DNA of 64,000 bases from Aquabacter spiritensis (lineage in GTDB: Bacteria; Pseudomonadota; Alphaproteobacteria; Rhizobiales; Xanthobacteraceae), in the NCBI RefSeq assembly GCF_004346185.1, contig NZ_SMAI01000016.1, forward strand, positions 1 through 64,000. Reading direction: 5' to 3'. The translations under genes and the position numbers were made by a program. Under the pieces are notes generated by a model, which saw only the letters and a list, made by a program, of their open reading frames with translations, did not search any database and had not been told where the DNA came from. Positions 26,536 to 34,355 of this stretch are shown piece by piece (position 1 is the stretch's first letter; each line of letters begins with the position of its first letter).

Positions 26536-27561
26536 CTATGCGCCGCCCTTGAAGGTTCGGGCCCAGTACGCCTTGACCTGCTCTACCAGTGCGGGGGGCA
26601 AGGGAACGTAGCCGAGTTGCGAAGCGTACTTCTCGCCTTCGCCGAGCGAGAACTTCCAGAAGTCGAACGCCGCCCGGCTCGCGCCGGCAGCCTTGGGGTC
26701 TTTGTACATCAGCACGAATGTGGAGGCGGCGATCGGATAGGCATCCTCGGCAGGGGAATCGTTGATGATGACCGCGAAGTCATCCGCCTTCGTCCAATCG
26801 AAGCTTGCGGCCGCTGCCTGGAACGAAGCCGCGCTCGGGGCAATGAACTTGCCGGCCCGGTTCTGGACGAGGCCGTAGGTCAACTTCACCTGGACGACAT
26901 ACGTGAATTCGACATAGCCGATCGAGTTCTTGATGCGCTTCACGTCGGTTGCCACGCCCTCATTGCCCCGTGCCCCGGAGCCGACCGGCCAGTCGACGGC
27001 ATTTCCCTCGCCGACCCGCTGCTTCCATTCGGGGCTCGCCTTCGACAGGTAGGAGACCCAGTTGAAGGTCGTGCCCGAGCCGTCGGACCGGTGAACCACG
27101 GCGATCTTCGCATCGGGGAAGGTCAGGTCCGGATTGACGGCCTTGATTGCCGGATCGTTCCAGTTGGTGATCTTCCCCAGGAAGATGTCGGCCAGCAGTG
27201 CCCCCGTGAACTTCATCTGGCCGGGACCGATCCCGTCGACGTTGAGGACGGGCACGACCCCGCCGAACACGATGGGAAACTGACCGAGGCCGAGTTTCGC
27301 GAGCTCTGCCGGTTGCAGCGGCTTATCCGAAGCCCCGAAGTCGGCCGTCCGATCCTTGATCGCATTGACGCCCGCCGACGAGCCGACGGATTGGTAGCTG
27401 ACCGTCTGGCCCGTCTTCTCCCGGAAGGCCTGCGACCACTTCCAGATGATCGGGTAGGCGAACGTCGACCCCGCTCCTCGGACATCGTCGGCGCGCGCTG
27501 CGGGCGCGAGCACGGCGGCGGCGGTCAATGCAGCGATGGCCAGACTGAAGATGCGTGTCAC
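26536..27561 (-). CDS. pstS: Phosphate ABC transporter substrate-binding protein PstS, arsenic-island type
   Basis: A 341-residue periplasmic protein. A GTG start (27559-27561) with GGGAGG six bases before is chosen over an upstream ATG, because the signal peptide (RIFSLAIAALTAAAVLAPAARA) then begins normally. Family motifs include GAGSTFAYP near the mature N-terminus, SSAGVNAIKDRTADFGASD and RSDGSGTT. It binds phosphate, or possibly arsenate, in the periplasm. No pstCAB genes accompany it, so it would work with a chromosomal permease or in sensing. Solitary pstS genes are known in arsenite-oxidation islands. A Pho-box-like site lies upstream. Confidence 0.9.
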   Translation of the reverse strand: MTRIFSLAIAALTAAAVLAPAARADDVRGAGSTFAYPIIWKWSQAFREKTGQTVSYQSVGSSAGVNAIKDRTADFGASDKPLQPAELAKLGLGQFPIVFGGVVPVLNVDGIGPGQMKFTGALLADIFLGKITNWNDPAIKAVNPDLTFPDAKIAVVHRSDGSGTTFNWVSYLSKASPEWKQRVGEGNAVDWPVGSGARGNEGVATDVKRIKNSIGYVEFTYVVQVKLTYGLVQNRAGKFIAPSAASFQAAAASFDWTKADDFAVIINDSPAEDAYPIAASTFVLMYKDPKAAGASRAAFDFWKFSLGEGEKYASQLGYVPLPPALVEQVKAYWARTFKGGA

Positions 27562-27650
27562 GGGTGCCTCCCGGCATATTGGCGTTTCCGTCCACGGACT
27601 CGTATAGCACGATATGTCCATGCTCGTCGACAGATCGAATAAGCAGCGGG

Positions 27651-27668
27651 AGTGACGTGTATGTGACG
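27651..27668 (-). promoter_or_regulatory. Candidate Pho box upstream of pstS
   Basis: On the minus strand two 7-base direct repeats, CGTCACA and CGTCACT, are separated by four bases (TACA), the 11-base period of PhoB sites. The match to the CTGTCAT consensus is partial. The site is about 90 bases from the pstS start. It suggests phosphate-starvation control of the block. Confidence 0.45.
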
Positions 27669-27770
27669 ATGCTGGCCGTCGCGCCGAATGGCAACGGCTT
27701 CGCTGTCCGTGAAGTGGCTCGGGCGCCTATGAGGCTTGGTGCCGGAGGGGGATCGAACGGGCGTCCACCG

Positions 27771-28157
27771 TCATTTGGGCTGGCCGTCGGCGTCGAACGC
27801 CTTCAGGAAGGCGACGAGGTCCTTGACCTCCTGCTCGTTCTTCACCCCTGCGAAGCTCATCTTGGTTCCCTTGATGACGCCCTTGGGGTCCTTGATGTAG
27901 GCGGTGAACTCCTCCTCGGTCCAGGTGATGCCGGACTGCAAGTTCGCCGGGGAATAGGCATAGCCGGGAACGGATCCCGCCTTCCGGCCGAATAGACCGT
28001 TCAGCTCCGGGCCGACCTTGTTGGGCGCATTGGGGCCGACGGCATGGCACGGGGAGCAGCGCGCGAAGATGCGCTTTCCGGCTTCGGCATCCTGTCCGAA
28101 GGCCGTGGACTGGCAGGCGATGACGAGCGCTGCCGCGCAGAATGCGAGACGCTTCAT
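27771..28157 (-). CDS. cytC: Class I cytochrome c (c2-like), electron acceptor of arsenite oxidase
   Basis: A 128-residue periplasmic cytochrome: signal peptide (cleavage near residue 21, FGQ), heme motif CSPCH (Cys34, Cys37, His38) and the axial methionine in KGTKMSFAG (Met100). It follows aioA by 84 bases in the same direction. In related alphaproteobacteria a small cytochrome c encoded next to aioBA takes electrons from the oxidase and passes them to the terminal oxidase. Specific partnership here is inferred from position. Confidence 0.92.
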   Translation of the reverse strand: MKRLAFCAAALVIACQSTAFGQDAEAGKRIFARCSPCHAVGPNAPNKVGPELNGLFGRKAGSVPGYAYSPANLQSGITWTEEEFTAYIKDPKGVIKGTKMSFAGVKNEQEVKDLVAFLKAFDADGQPK

Positions 28158-28210
28158 TGATGCTTCCTGATGAGCTCGGGCGGGAAAGGCGGTGCGGCCT
28201 CGGTGAGGAG

Positions 28211-28234
28211 GGCCCCGCGCCGAAACGCGGGGCC
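28211..28234 (-). terminator. GC hairpin between aioA and cytC
   Basis: Arms of nine bases (28211-28219 and 28226-28234) enclose CCGAAA, 8 bases after the aioA stop. Without a T tract it may act as a partial terminator or a processing/stability element lowering or protecting part of the aioBA-cytC message. Confidence 0.45.
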
Positions 28235-28241
28235 GGGGGGC

Positions 28242-30851
28242 CTATGCCGTGTATTCCTTCGACTTGAAGGTGAGGTGGGCGACGCCGGCCGGGGCGTCGG
28301 AGATCTTCCGGATGCTGCCCCAGGTCTGCTTGTAGTTCGGGATGATGAACTCGTTCACTCCCGCCGAGACCACGTTGCCCTGCACGCCCGTAGGATAGGC
28401 GAACAGCATGAAGGCCTGTTTTCGTTTCGCGGTGGGCGTCGGATACGCCATGGCCTGGGTCGAGCCATTGTCGTTGTAGACCTCGACGAGGTCGCCCTCC
28501 TTCAGGTTCAGCTCGGCCATGTCCTGCGGGTTCATCTCGATGAACGGGAAGGGCCACCTGTCCATCACCAACTCGTTCTCGACATCGAGATAGGCGCTCT
28601 GCCAGACGAGGTTCGCCCGCCCATTGTTGATCAGGTAGGGGAATTTGTCCTTCTCGGCCTGCTTCCCCGGTGCCTGGAGGCCGCGCCATTGGGTGGGCAT
28701 GAAGGTCGCCTTCCCGTCCGGTGCGTTGAACTTCCCGTCCGCATACAGGCGCTTCGTGCCGATGATCCGCTGGGTGTCGGCGGGCGGCGTAGGCGCGGCA
28801 CCCGCGAGCGTGGGCGCGTCCTTCTGCACGGGCTCCTTCCCGCGCGCACCCTCGATGGCGGGGCCCTTCAGGACTTCGCCGGGCGCGCCCGTGGATGTCC
28901 CCGCCGCCACCGCGCCGGTGCTCTCGAGCCCCACCGCCGGCTCCTGGAAGCCGTTCGTTCCCATGGCGCGCAGGCGAGCGTAGGTGACGAACTCGCCGCC
29001 CTTCTCATGCTGGTGATACCCATCCATGAAGGCATCTTCCTCGGTCTTCCAGTCGAAGCCGGTGAACTTGCCTGCGATGTCCGGCTTGCCGAGGGCGCGG
29101 AACGCACGCTCCATGTGGTTGGCGAGCCGCGCCGCGATCAGGCAGTCGGGCATCGCCTGTCCCGGCGGGTCCATGTAGCGCTCCGTGAGGCGCATGCGCC
29201 GCTCGCCGTTCATGGAGGTGAGGTTCATCTCGCCGGAGGTCGCTGCCGGCAGGATGACGTGCGCGGCCTCGCCGATCTTGGTCGGGACGATGTCGACGTC
29301 CACCGAGAACAGGCCACCCTGGCGGATGGCGTCCGTGATGGCCTTCACCATGGCATCCCGGTCGCCGTAGGGCACGGAGTTCATGGCGTCCTTCACCATG
29401 TCGGTCCGCTTCTTGTAGACCCGCTTGAACTCCATTGCGTTCAGGGTGGTCTTGTAGTGGTCGCAGCCCCAGACGTGGTGGACCGCGCCCTTGCCCTCGA
29501 TGAGCAGCTTGTCCACGTAGGCGGCCGGGCGTCCCACATGGGCGTCCGAGGGGCGGCAGTATCCCTCCTGGTGGCCGCCCATGCGCACGCAGCCGCCGCC
29601 CGGGCGGCCGACATTGCCCGTGGCGAGCGCGAGGTTCACGAGGGACTGGTTGGTGCGGTAGTTGTCGTTGCCCCAGATCAGGCCCTTCTCGTAGGCGAAC
29701 ATGGTCCGGCGCCGGGCGTTGCCCGCCTTCGGCTCGGCGATCCACGTGATGGCCTTCACGATGTCGGCTTCGCTGACTCCCGTGATCTTCGCCGCATCCG
29801 CGACGCTGACCTTGTTGGCGGCGACCGCCTTGTCGAAGTCCTTCGTGGACGCGGCGATGAAGGCCCGATCCACCCATCCCTTGTCGGCGGCGTAGGTGAG
29901 CCAGGCGTTGAACAGGATCAGGTCGGTCCCGGAGTTGATGGCGAGGTGCAGGACGTTCTCCTTGCCCGCCTCGATCTCGCAGGCATTGACCGTCACGGTC
30001 CGCCGCGGATCGACGATCACCACGCGGGCCCGGTCCACGGCCTCGTTTCCGAATTCCTTCTTCTTTTTGTCGACCGACGTCCCGCGCATGTTGGGGACCC
30101 AGTGATTGAGGAAGTAGTTGGTCTGGGTCTCGAGCGCGTTGGTGCCGACGGCGACGATGGTGTCCGCGAGTTCGGCATCCTCGTAGCAGTTGTTGAGTTC
30201 GCCGACGCCCATGTCACGGGTTCCGTGGACCTCGGAATTGTAGGCCGGGCGGTTGTGGATGCGGATGTTCTTGATCTTCATCGCGCCGAAATAGAGCTTG
30301 CCCGTGCCCCAGGTGTTCTCATAGCCGCCGCCGGCACCACCGTGGTCGTAGGCGGAGACGAACAGGGCATCCTCGCCCTGGGCCGCAACGACATTCGCGG
30401 TGACGCGCGCGACGAGGTCGAGGGCATCGTCCCAGCTCGTGGGCTGGAGCTGGCCGTAGCGCCATACGAGGGGATTGGTCAGGCGCTGAAGCTCGGTGTT
30501 GCGCTGGCGCGAGTAGCTCATCTCCGCCATGCGTGCGCCGCGTACGGACCCGAGGCCGGAGTTCACCACGCAGTCCTTGTCGGGCTTGAGGACGAGATGG
30601 ACGTCCTTCCCGTTCTGCTTGACCAAATTGTACATGGACGGCGGGTACCAGGCGGTGGTCTCCGCGTCCTGCTGCTTGGACAGGTCGACGCCGAAGGCAT
30701 TGTCCTTGGGAGCCGTGCCGCCCTCGTATCGGGCATCCCATGTGTAGGCCTTGTAGCCGCAGCCGACGATGCAATAGTGGCAGACGACATTGTGCACGGT
30801 GGCGTCGGCCGGGACGATCGGAAGCCTTCCGATCTGGCGTTTGTAGGCCAT
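28242..30851 (-). CDS. aioA: Arsenite oxidase large (molybdopterin) subunit
   Basis: The 869-residue catalytic subunit, which oxidises arsenite to arsenate at a bis-molybdopterin-guanine-dinucleotide Mo centre. The 3Fe-4S ligands are in CHYCIVGC (Cys24, Cys27, Cys31). Other family stretches include YDHGGAGGGYENTWGTGKLY and VRMGGHQEGYCRP. It has no signal of its own and is exported with AioB. Near residues 640-695 there is an alanine/proline-rich segment, absent from the shorter members of the family as I recall them, which accounts for the length. It follows aioB by 11 bases. Confidence 0.95.
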   Translation of the reverse strand: MAYKRQIGRLPIVPADATVHNVVCHYCIVGCGYKAYTWDARYEGGTAPKDNAFGVDLSKQQDAETTAWYPPSMYNLVKQNGKDVHLVLKPDKDCVVNSGLGSVRGARMAEMSYSRQRNTELQRLTNPLVWRYGQLQPTSWDDALDLVARVTANVVAAQGEDALFVSAYDHGGAGGGYENTWGTGKLYFGAMKIKNIRIHNRPAYNSEVHGTRDMGVGELNNCYEDAELADTIVAVGTNALETQTNYFLNHWVPNMRGTSVDKKKKEFGNEAVDRARVVIVDPRRTVTVNACEIEAGKENVLHLAINSGTDLILFNAWLTYAADKGWVDRAFIAASTKDFDKAVAANKVSVADAAKITGVSEADIVKAITWIAEPKAGNARRRTMFAYEKGLIWGNDNYRTNQSLVNLALATGNVGRPGGGCVRMGGHQEGYCRPSDAHVGRPAAYVDKLLIEGKGAVHHVWGCDHYKTTLNAMEFKRVYKKRTDMVKDAMNSVPYGDRDAMVKAITDAIRQGGLFSVDVDIVPTKIGEAAHVILPAATSGEMNLTSMNGERRMRLTERYMDPPGQAMPDCLIAARLANHMERAFRALGKPDIAGKFTGFDWKTEEDAFMDGYHQHEKGGEFVTYARLRAMGTNGFQEPAVGLESTGAVAAGTSTGAPGEVLKGPAIEGARGKEPVQKDAPTLAGAAPTPPADTQRIIGTKRLYADGKFNAPDGKATFMPTQWRGLQAPGKQAEKDKFPYLINNGRANLVWQSAYLDVENELVMDRWPFPFIEMNPQDMAELNLKEGDLVEVYNDNGSTQAMAYPTPTAKRKQAFMLFAYPTGVQGNVVSAGVNEFIIPNYKQTWGSIRKISDAPAGVAHLTFKSKEYTA

Positions 30852-30862
30852 CTTTCCCTCCC

Positions 30863-31384
30863 TCAGAGAACGTTCGACAGGCGGCCGTAGAGAAGCTCGT
30901 CCACGCCATCGGCGTAGATGTCTCCCTTGGCGTCGATGCGGAGTGCGTACTGCGGCAGGTTCTGCGTGGCCTGTCCCCAGACCTGCTGTCCGCCCTTCTC
31001 GCAGTCGAACCGCGAGTAGTGGCCGGGGCAGTTCATGGTCCTGTCCGCGGTGTTGTAGGTGAGCGGGAATCCCTTGTGCGGGCAGACGGTCGTGAATCCG
31101 ACGATGTCGCCATCGGGGCCCGCTCCGTCGGGGACTCGCTTTCCGAGCTTGATCAGGACGCCGGGGGCGTCCGCGTCCGGATAGGTGACGTCGAGCGGCT
31201 CGTTGACCTTCAGGTCGCCGACGTTGGCGAGGCGGTTGGAGGGATAGTCGACGAGGGCGGCCGCCGGGGCGGCCTTCGCCTCCTTCGGCATGACGGAGGC
31301 CGCCGCCATGCCCGCGGTCATCATGCCCGCACCGGTGAGGAACCTTCGGCGGCTCGTGTCGATGACGGTCCTGAAGCTCTTCAT
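30863..31384 (-). CDS. aioB: Arsenite oxidase small (Rieske 2Fe-2S) subunit
   Basis: A 173-residue exported protein with a twin-arginine signal (SRRRFLTG, residues 11-18) that carries the AioBA dimer to the periplasm. The Rieske ligands are CPH (Cys101, His103) and CPGH (Cys119, His122). The neighbouring positions that form a disulfide in some Rieske proteins are Phe106 and Gly121 here, so the bridge is absent, as in the Rhizobium NT-26 enzyme. The ATG at 31382-31384 is chosen because it starts the Tat signal. A sigma-54-type promoter lies about 50 bases upstream. Confidence 0.94.
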   Translation of the reverse strand: MKSFRTVIDTSRRRFLTGAGMMTAGMAAASVMPKEAKAAPAAALVDYPSNRLANVGDLKVNEPLDVTYPDADAPGVLIKLGKRVPDGAGPDGDIVGFTTVCPHKGFPLTYNTADRTMNCPGHYSRFDCEKGGQQVWGQATQNLPQYALRIDAKGDIYADGVDELLYGRLSNVL

Positions 31385-31433
31385 GCTGGCTCCCTCCCGG
31401 AAGCCCACGTCGTGCGCGTGGGTCATTCCGCTT

Positions 31434-31449
31434 TGCAGGAGTTGGACCA
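31434..31449 (-). promoter_or_regulatory. Sigma-54 (-24/-12) promoter of aioBA
   Basis: The minus strand reads TGGTCCAACTCCTGCA, with the invariant GG and GC ten bases apart and the usual TGG...TGC(A) ends. It lies about 50 bases from the aioB start. The window also encodes AioR, a sigma-54-dependent activator with a GAFTGA motif, and aioBA genes of relatives are known to be sigma-54 dependent. Confidence 0.7.
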
Positions 31450-31708
31450 GGAGGAGGAGTTGTTTTATTTCAATATGTTATTGATTGGCGCAGGAACCCG
31501 CCGAAACCGAAATGTTCGAGGTTCCGAACGTGCTGCGCCACCGCCATCCGACATTCCGGACACCGCTCGGCAGCGTAGCCGAGATGCGCGAATTGGAGAG
31601 AAGCCTTGAGCAGTTCGTCCAGCGCTACGATGTCGAATGCGCGGGCGGCCCGGCAGCCGAATGCGTGATTCTCGGAAACCAGGCCGACGCGGGTGTGGAT
31701 GTTGATCC
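31450..31708 (-). other. Gap between aioB promoter and the BASS transporter, with a coding-like fragment
   Basis: No complete gene was identified. On the minus strand a frame from about 31705 to 31500 reads INIHTRVGLVSENHAFGC... and contains a CPEC motif, with G/C favoured at third positions. It has no start codon in or upstream of it. It may be a decayed gene fragment. A plus-strand frame (31485-31712, TTG start) is also open, but resembles nothing known. An upstream activator site for AioR could lie here, none was recognised. Confidence 0.35.
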
Positions 31709-32686
31709 TTAGGCGGATTGCTCCGCTGCTTCGCTCTTCCGGCCGAACAAAGGTAGGATCCTGATGTAGACGAGCTCCGAAATGAGTTCGACCAACGTCT
31801 GCGTCACGATCACGGCCGGAAGTACGGGCACGGCGCCCGGAACGGCGAGAGCCAGGGGTAGCACGACAAGGGAGTTGCGGGTGGAGCTAGAGAAGGCCAC
31901 CGAGCGCGACGCAGCCGTTCCGAGCCTGAATACTCGACCGACTGCGAGTCCCAGCATCGGAGCGAATATGGCGAAGGCGACGTAAATCGGGACAACACCC
32001 AAGGCCTTGTCCGCGGCGTTTCCCAGCAGCGGCACCGTGGCAGCCACCACGAGGAATAAGACGAGCGCGGTCGACAGAACGGGGAGGATACCAAGCCACG
32101 CGACGACCCTACGTCCCGTTGGGCCGCAGGAAGCCCAGAACTGAGCAACGGCCGCGAATGCGAGCGGCACCATGATCAGCCAGATGAAGGCGCGCAGGAA
32201 GGGGGCCAGGCTCACGAGGCCGGAGACCTGATCGCCGAGGAATGCCGTGAGATAGAACGGCAGAAGCGCCATTTGGATCACGAGCAGCAACGGAGTCGAG
32301 GCGAGCAGAAGCCGTGCATCGGCACGGCCAAGCTGGGAAAACGTGATCACGTAGTCGATGCACGGCGTTAAGAGGACCATCAGTATGCCGAGCCGGACGA
32401 GCGCATCGTTCGGGGCGAAACTGACAAGCAGGAGGACGAGACAGGGAACCGCCAGGAAGTTCGACACCATCAGCGCGATGAGGAACCGTATTTCCCGGAA
32501 TGCCTTGCCGACCTCGGCGAGCGGCACCTGCAAGAAGGTGACGAAGAGCATGAGGGCGAGGGCCGGGTTCACCAGGGGTTCCAGCCCTTCGGTTCCCGCT
32601 ATTGCCGAGGCGGCGAAAGTGCCAGCGATGACGCTCGCGAAGTAGATCCAGATTTGCCGCCGTTCAAGCGCTTCCCTCACGAACAA
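31709..32686 (-). CDS. Arsenic resistance transporter of the BASS/ACR3-like family
   Basis: A 325-residue membrane protein with about ten segments. It has the LLTPCIDYVITFSQLGRAD and SSTRNSLVVLPLALA stretches found in the ACR3-like branch of the bile-acid/arsenite/riboflavin transporter superfamily. It is clearly different from the acr3 gene at 24544 and probably exports arsenite. Its insertion between aioR and aioB separates the sensor genes from the oxidase genes, which are adjacent in most relatives. Confidence 0.8.
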   Translation of the reverse strand: MFVREALERRQIWIYFASVIAGTFAASAIAGTEGLEPLVNPALALMLFVTFLQVPLAEVGKAFREIRFLIALMVSNFLAVPCLVLLLVSFAPNDALVRLGILMVLLTPCIDYVITFSQLGRADARLLLASTPLLLVIQMALLPFYLTAFLGDQVSGLVSLAPFLRAFIWLIMVPLAFAAVAQFWASCGPTGRRVVAWLGILPVLSTALVLFLVVAATVPLLGNAADKALGVVPIYVAFAIFAPMLGLAVGRVFRLGTAASRSVAFSSSTRNSLVVLPLALAVPGAVPVLPAVIVTQTLVELISELVYIRILPLFGRKSEAAEQSA

Positions 32687-33032
32687 TGCTTCCTGCTTTG
32701 ACGGGTCTCCACATCAGGTAACCGTGAGTGATGTGCGACGCAATAAGAAGGAGCATGCACCTGGGCGATGGCGGAATCACACCGATTGCCGAAAGGAGAC
32801 CCATACGAATTAGGAACCCCGAAGACCCTGGTCCCACCTCTAACGAGTGCTTCGACAAATGATGGTCCTCCGCTCGACCTCCGTCATGTCCGGTGGAAGG
32901 CGGGAAACGTCGTGATCGACGCTCCGGGATGCTTCATCTGTTTTGCCCTGACCCCTCGGCTTGGTTTCTCCGGAGAGTTGGAATTGTGCGATTTGGGGGC
33001 CCAGGGTGGGACTTCGGAATTTCACGACAGCG
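32687..33032. other. Gap between aioR and the BASS transporter
   Basis: Frames in both directions are open in part, but none resembles a known protein or has a good ribosome site. It should contain the promoter of the transporter gene at 32686. No GG-N10-GC sigma-54 pattern was found close to that start, and no palindromic ArsR-like operator was recognised. Confidence 0.4.
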
Positions 33033-34355
33033 TCACCCATCAAACCTTACGCGAAGACGTCTCATCTTCTCCCACAGGGTGGTCCGGCCGACGTTAAGGA
33101 GCTTGGCCGCAGCGGCGATCTCGCCCCCGGTTGCGGAGAGTGCGCGCAGGATATGACGCCGCTCCGCGTCGAGGCGCGCGTCTTCAAGAGACCCAAGACG
33201 CTCCCCAATATCCGTTGCGGCACGGAACATCTCCGGAAAGAGGTCACCCGGCATCAGCCACTCTCCGAGCGCGAGACCGATGCCGCGTTCCATCCGGTTC
33301 CGAAGCTCGCGGACGTTGCCGGGCCAGGAATGGGCGAGCGCGGCTTCCTCCGCGAGCGCGCCGATCCCCTTCAACGATCCCTCGCCGTGGTCGGAGAACT
33401 CCTCGAAGAAGCGCTCCATCAACCACGGGATATCCTCCGATCGCTCCCGCAGCGCAGGCATCCGGACCGAGACGACGTTGATGCGATAGAGCAGGTCCTG
33501 ACGGAAACGTCCCGACGCCACCAGTGTCTCGAGATCGCCGTTGGTCGCGGTCAAGAGCCGCCCTCGAAAGGGGATCGGCTTCTCCCCGCCGACGCGGTGG
33601 AAGGCCCGTTCCTCGATCAGTCGGAGGAGCTTGGTCTGGAGTTCGGGACGCATCTCCCCGATCTCGTCGAGGAACAAGGTTCCATCGCCGGTCCGCTCCG
33701 CATAGCCGAGATGGCGCATTGCTGCTCCCGTGAAGGCGCCCTTCTCATGCCCGAAAAGTTCGCTTTCGAGCAGGTCCGCCGGGATGGCCGCGCAGTTGAC
33801 GGCCATGAAGGGCGATCCCGTCGCGGCGGATGCCGCATGGACGAACCGGGCCGCCACTTCCTTGCCGCTTCCGGTCTCGCCGGTGATCAGGAGGCTCGAC
33901 GGGAGGCGGGCCACCCGCCGGAGCATGCGTTCCACTTCCTTGATGGCCGGCGAGATGCCGAGGACTCCGGTCGCTTCGTCCCTTCGGTGACGGACGAGAT
34001 CGGACAGCCGCATCAGGAAATCGTCCATCTCGAACGGCTTCGTCACGTAATCCCCTGCACCCGCCCGCATGAGGCTCACCGCCTGATCGATGTCCCCGAA
34101 GGCGGTCACGAACAGGAAGGGCGGCGCATCGGGGCCCTTGACGGCCTCGCGGAACACCGCCTCGCCGCTCACGTCCGGCAGGCGGATATCGCAGACGATG
34201 GCGCCGAAGCGCGTGCCCTGGATGTCGCGGACCGCCTCCGCCCCGCTCTGCCACCATTTCACGGTCATGCCTTCGAGCGTGAGGCGCTGGACGAGGCTCT
34301 CCCCCATGATGGGATCGTCCTCGACGATGCCGACGATGCAGTTCTCAAGCGACAT
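33033..34355 (-). CDS. aioR: Sigma-54-dependent response regulator AioR
   Basis: A 440-residue activator in three domains: receiver (phospho-acceptor Asp56 in CDIRLPD), AAA+ ATPase (Walker A GETGSGKE, sigma-54 contact motif GAFTGA, and the LFLDEIGE Walker B), and a Fis-type helix-turn-helix at the C-terminus (AAAKLLNVGRTTLWEKMRRL). It would activate the sigma-54 promoter upstream of aioB after phosphorylation by AioS. The start overlaps the end of aioS by 11 bases, so the two are translated together. Confidence 0.93.
   Translation of the reverse strand: MSLENCIVGIVEDDPIMGESLVQRLTLEGMTVKWWQSGAEAVRDIQGTRFGAIVCDIRLPDVSGEAVFREAVKGPDAPPFLFVTAFGDIDQAVSLMRAGAGDYVTKPFEMDDFLMRLSDLVRHRRDEATGVLGISPAIKEVERMLRRVARLPSSLLITGETGSGKEVAARFVHAASAATGSPFMAVNCAAIPADLLESELFGHEKGAFTGAAMRHLGYAERTGDGTLFLDEIGEMRPELQTKLLRLIEERAFHRVGGEKPIPFRGRLLTATNGDLETLVASGRFRQDLLYRINVVSVRMPALRERSEDIPWLMERFFEEFSDHGEGSLKGIGALAEEAALAHSWPGNVRELRNRMERGIGLALGEWLMPGDLFPEMFRAATDIGERLGSLEDARLDAERRHILRALSATGGEIAAAAKLLNVGRTTLWEKMRRLRVRFDG

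Noticed and set aside
28170..30890. A 906-codon open frame on the plus strand
   Set aside because: It runs antisense to aioA for its whole length, a result of high GC content; its translation resembles no known protein while aioA has all expected motifs.
31485..31712. A 75-codon plus-strand frame with TTG start
   Set aside because: No family resemblance and no good ribosome site; the opposite strand looks more coding-like. Left as unassigned.
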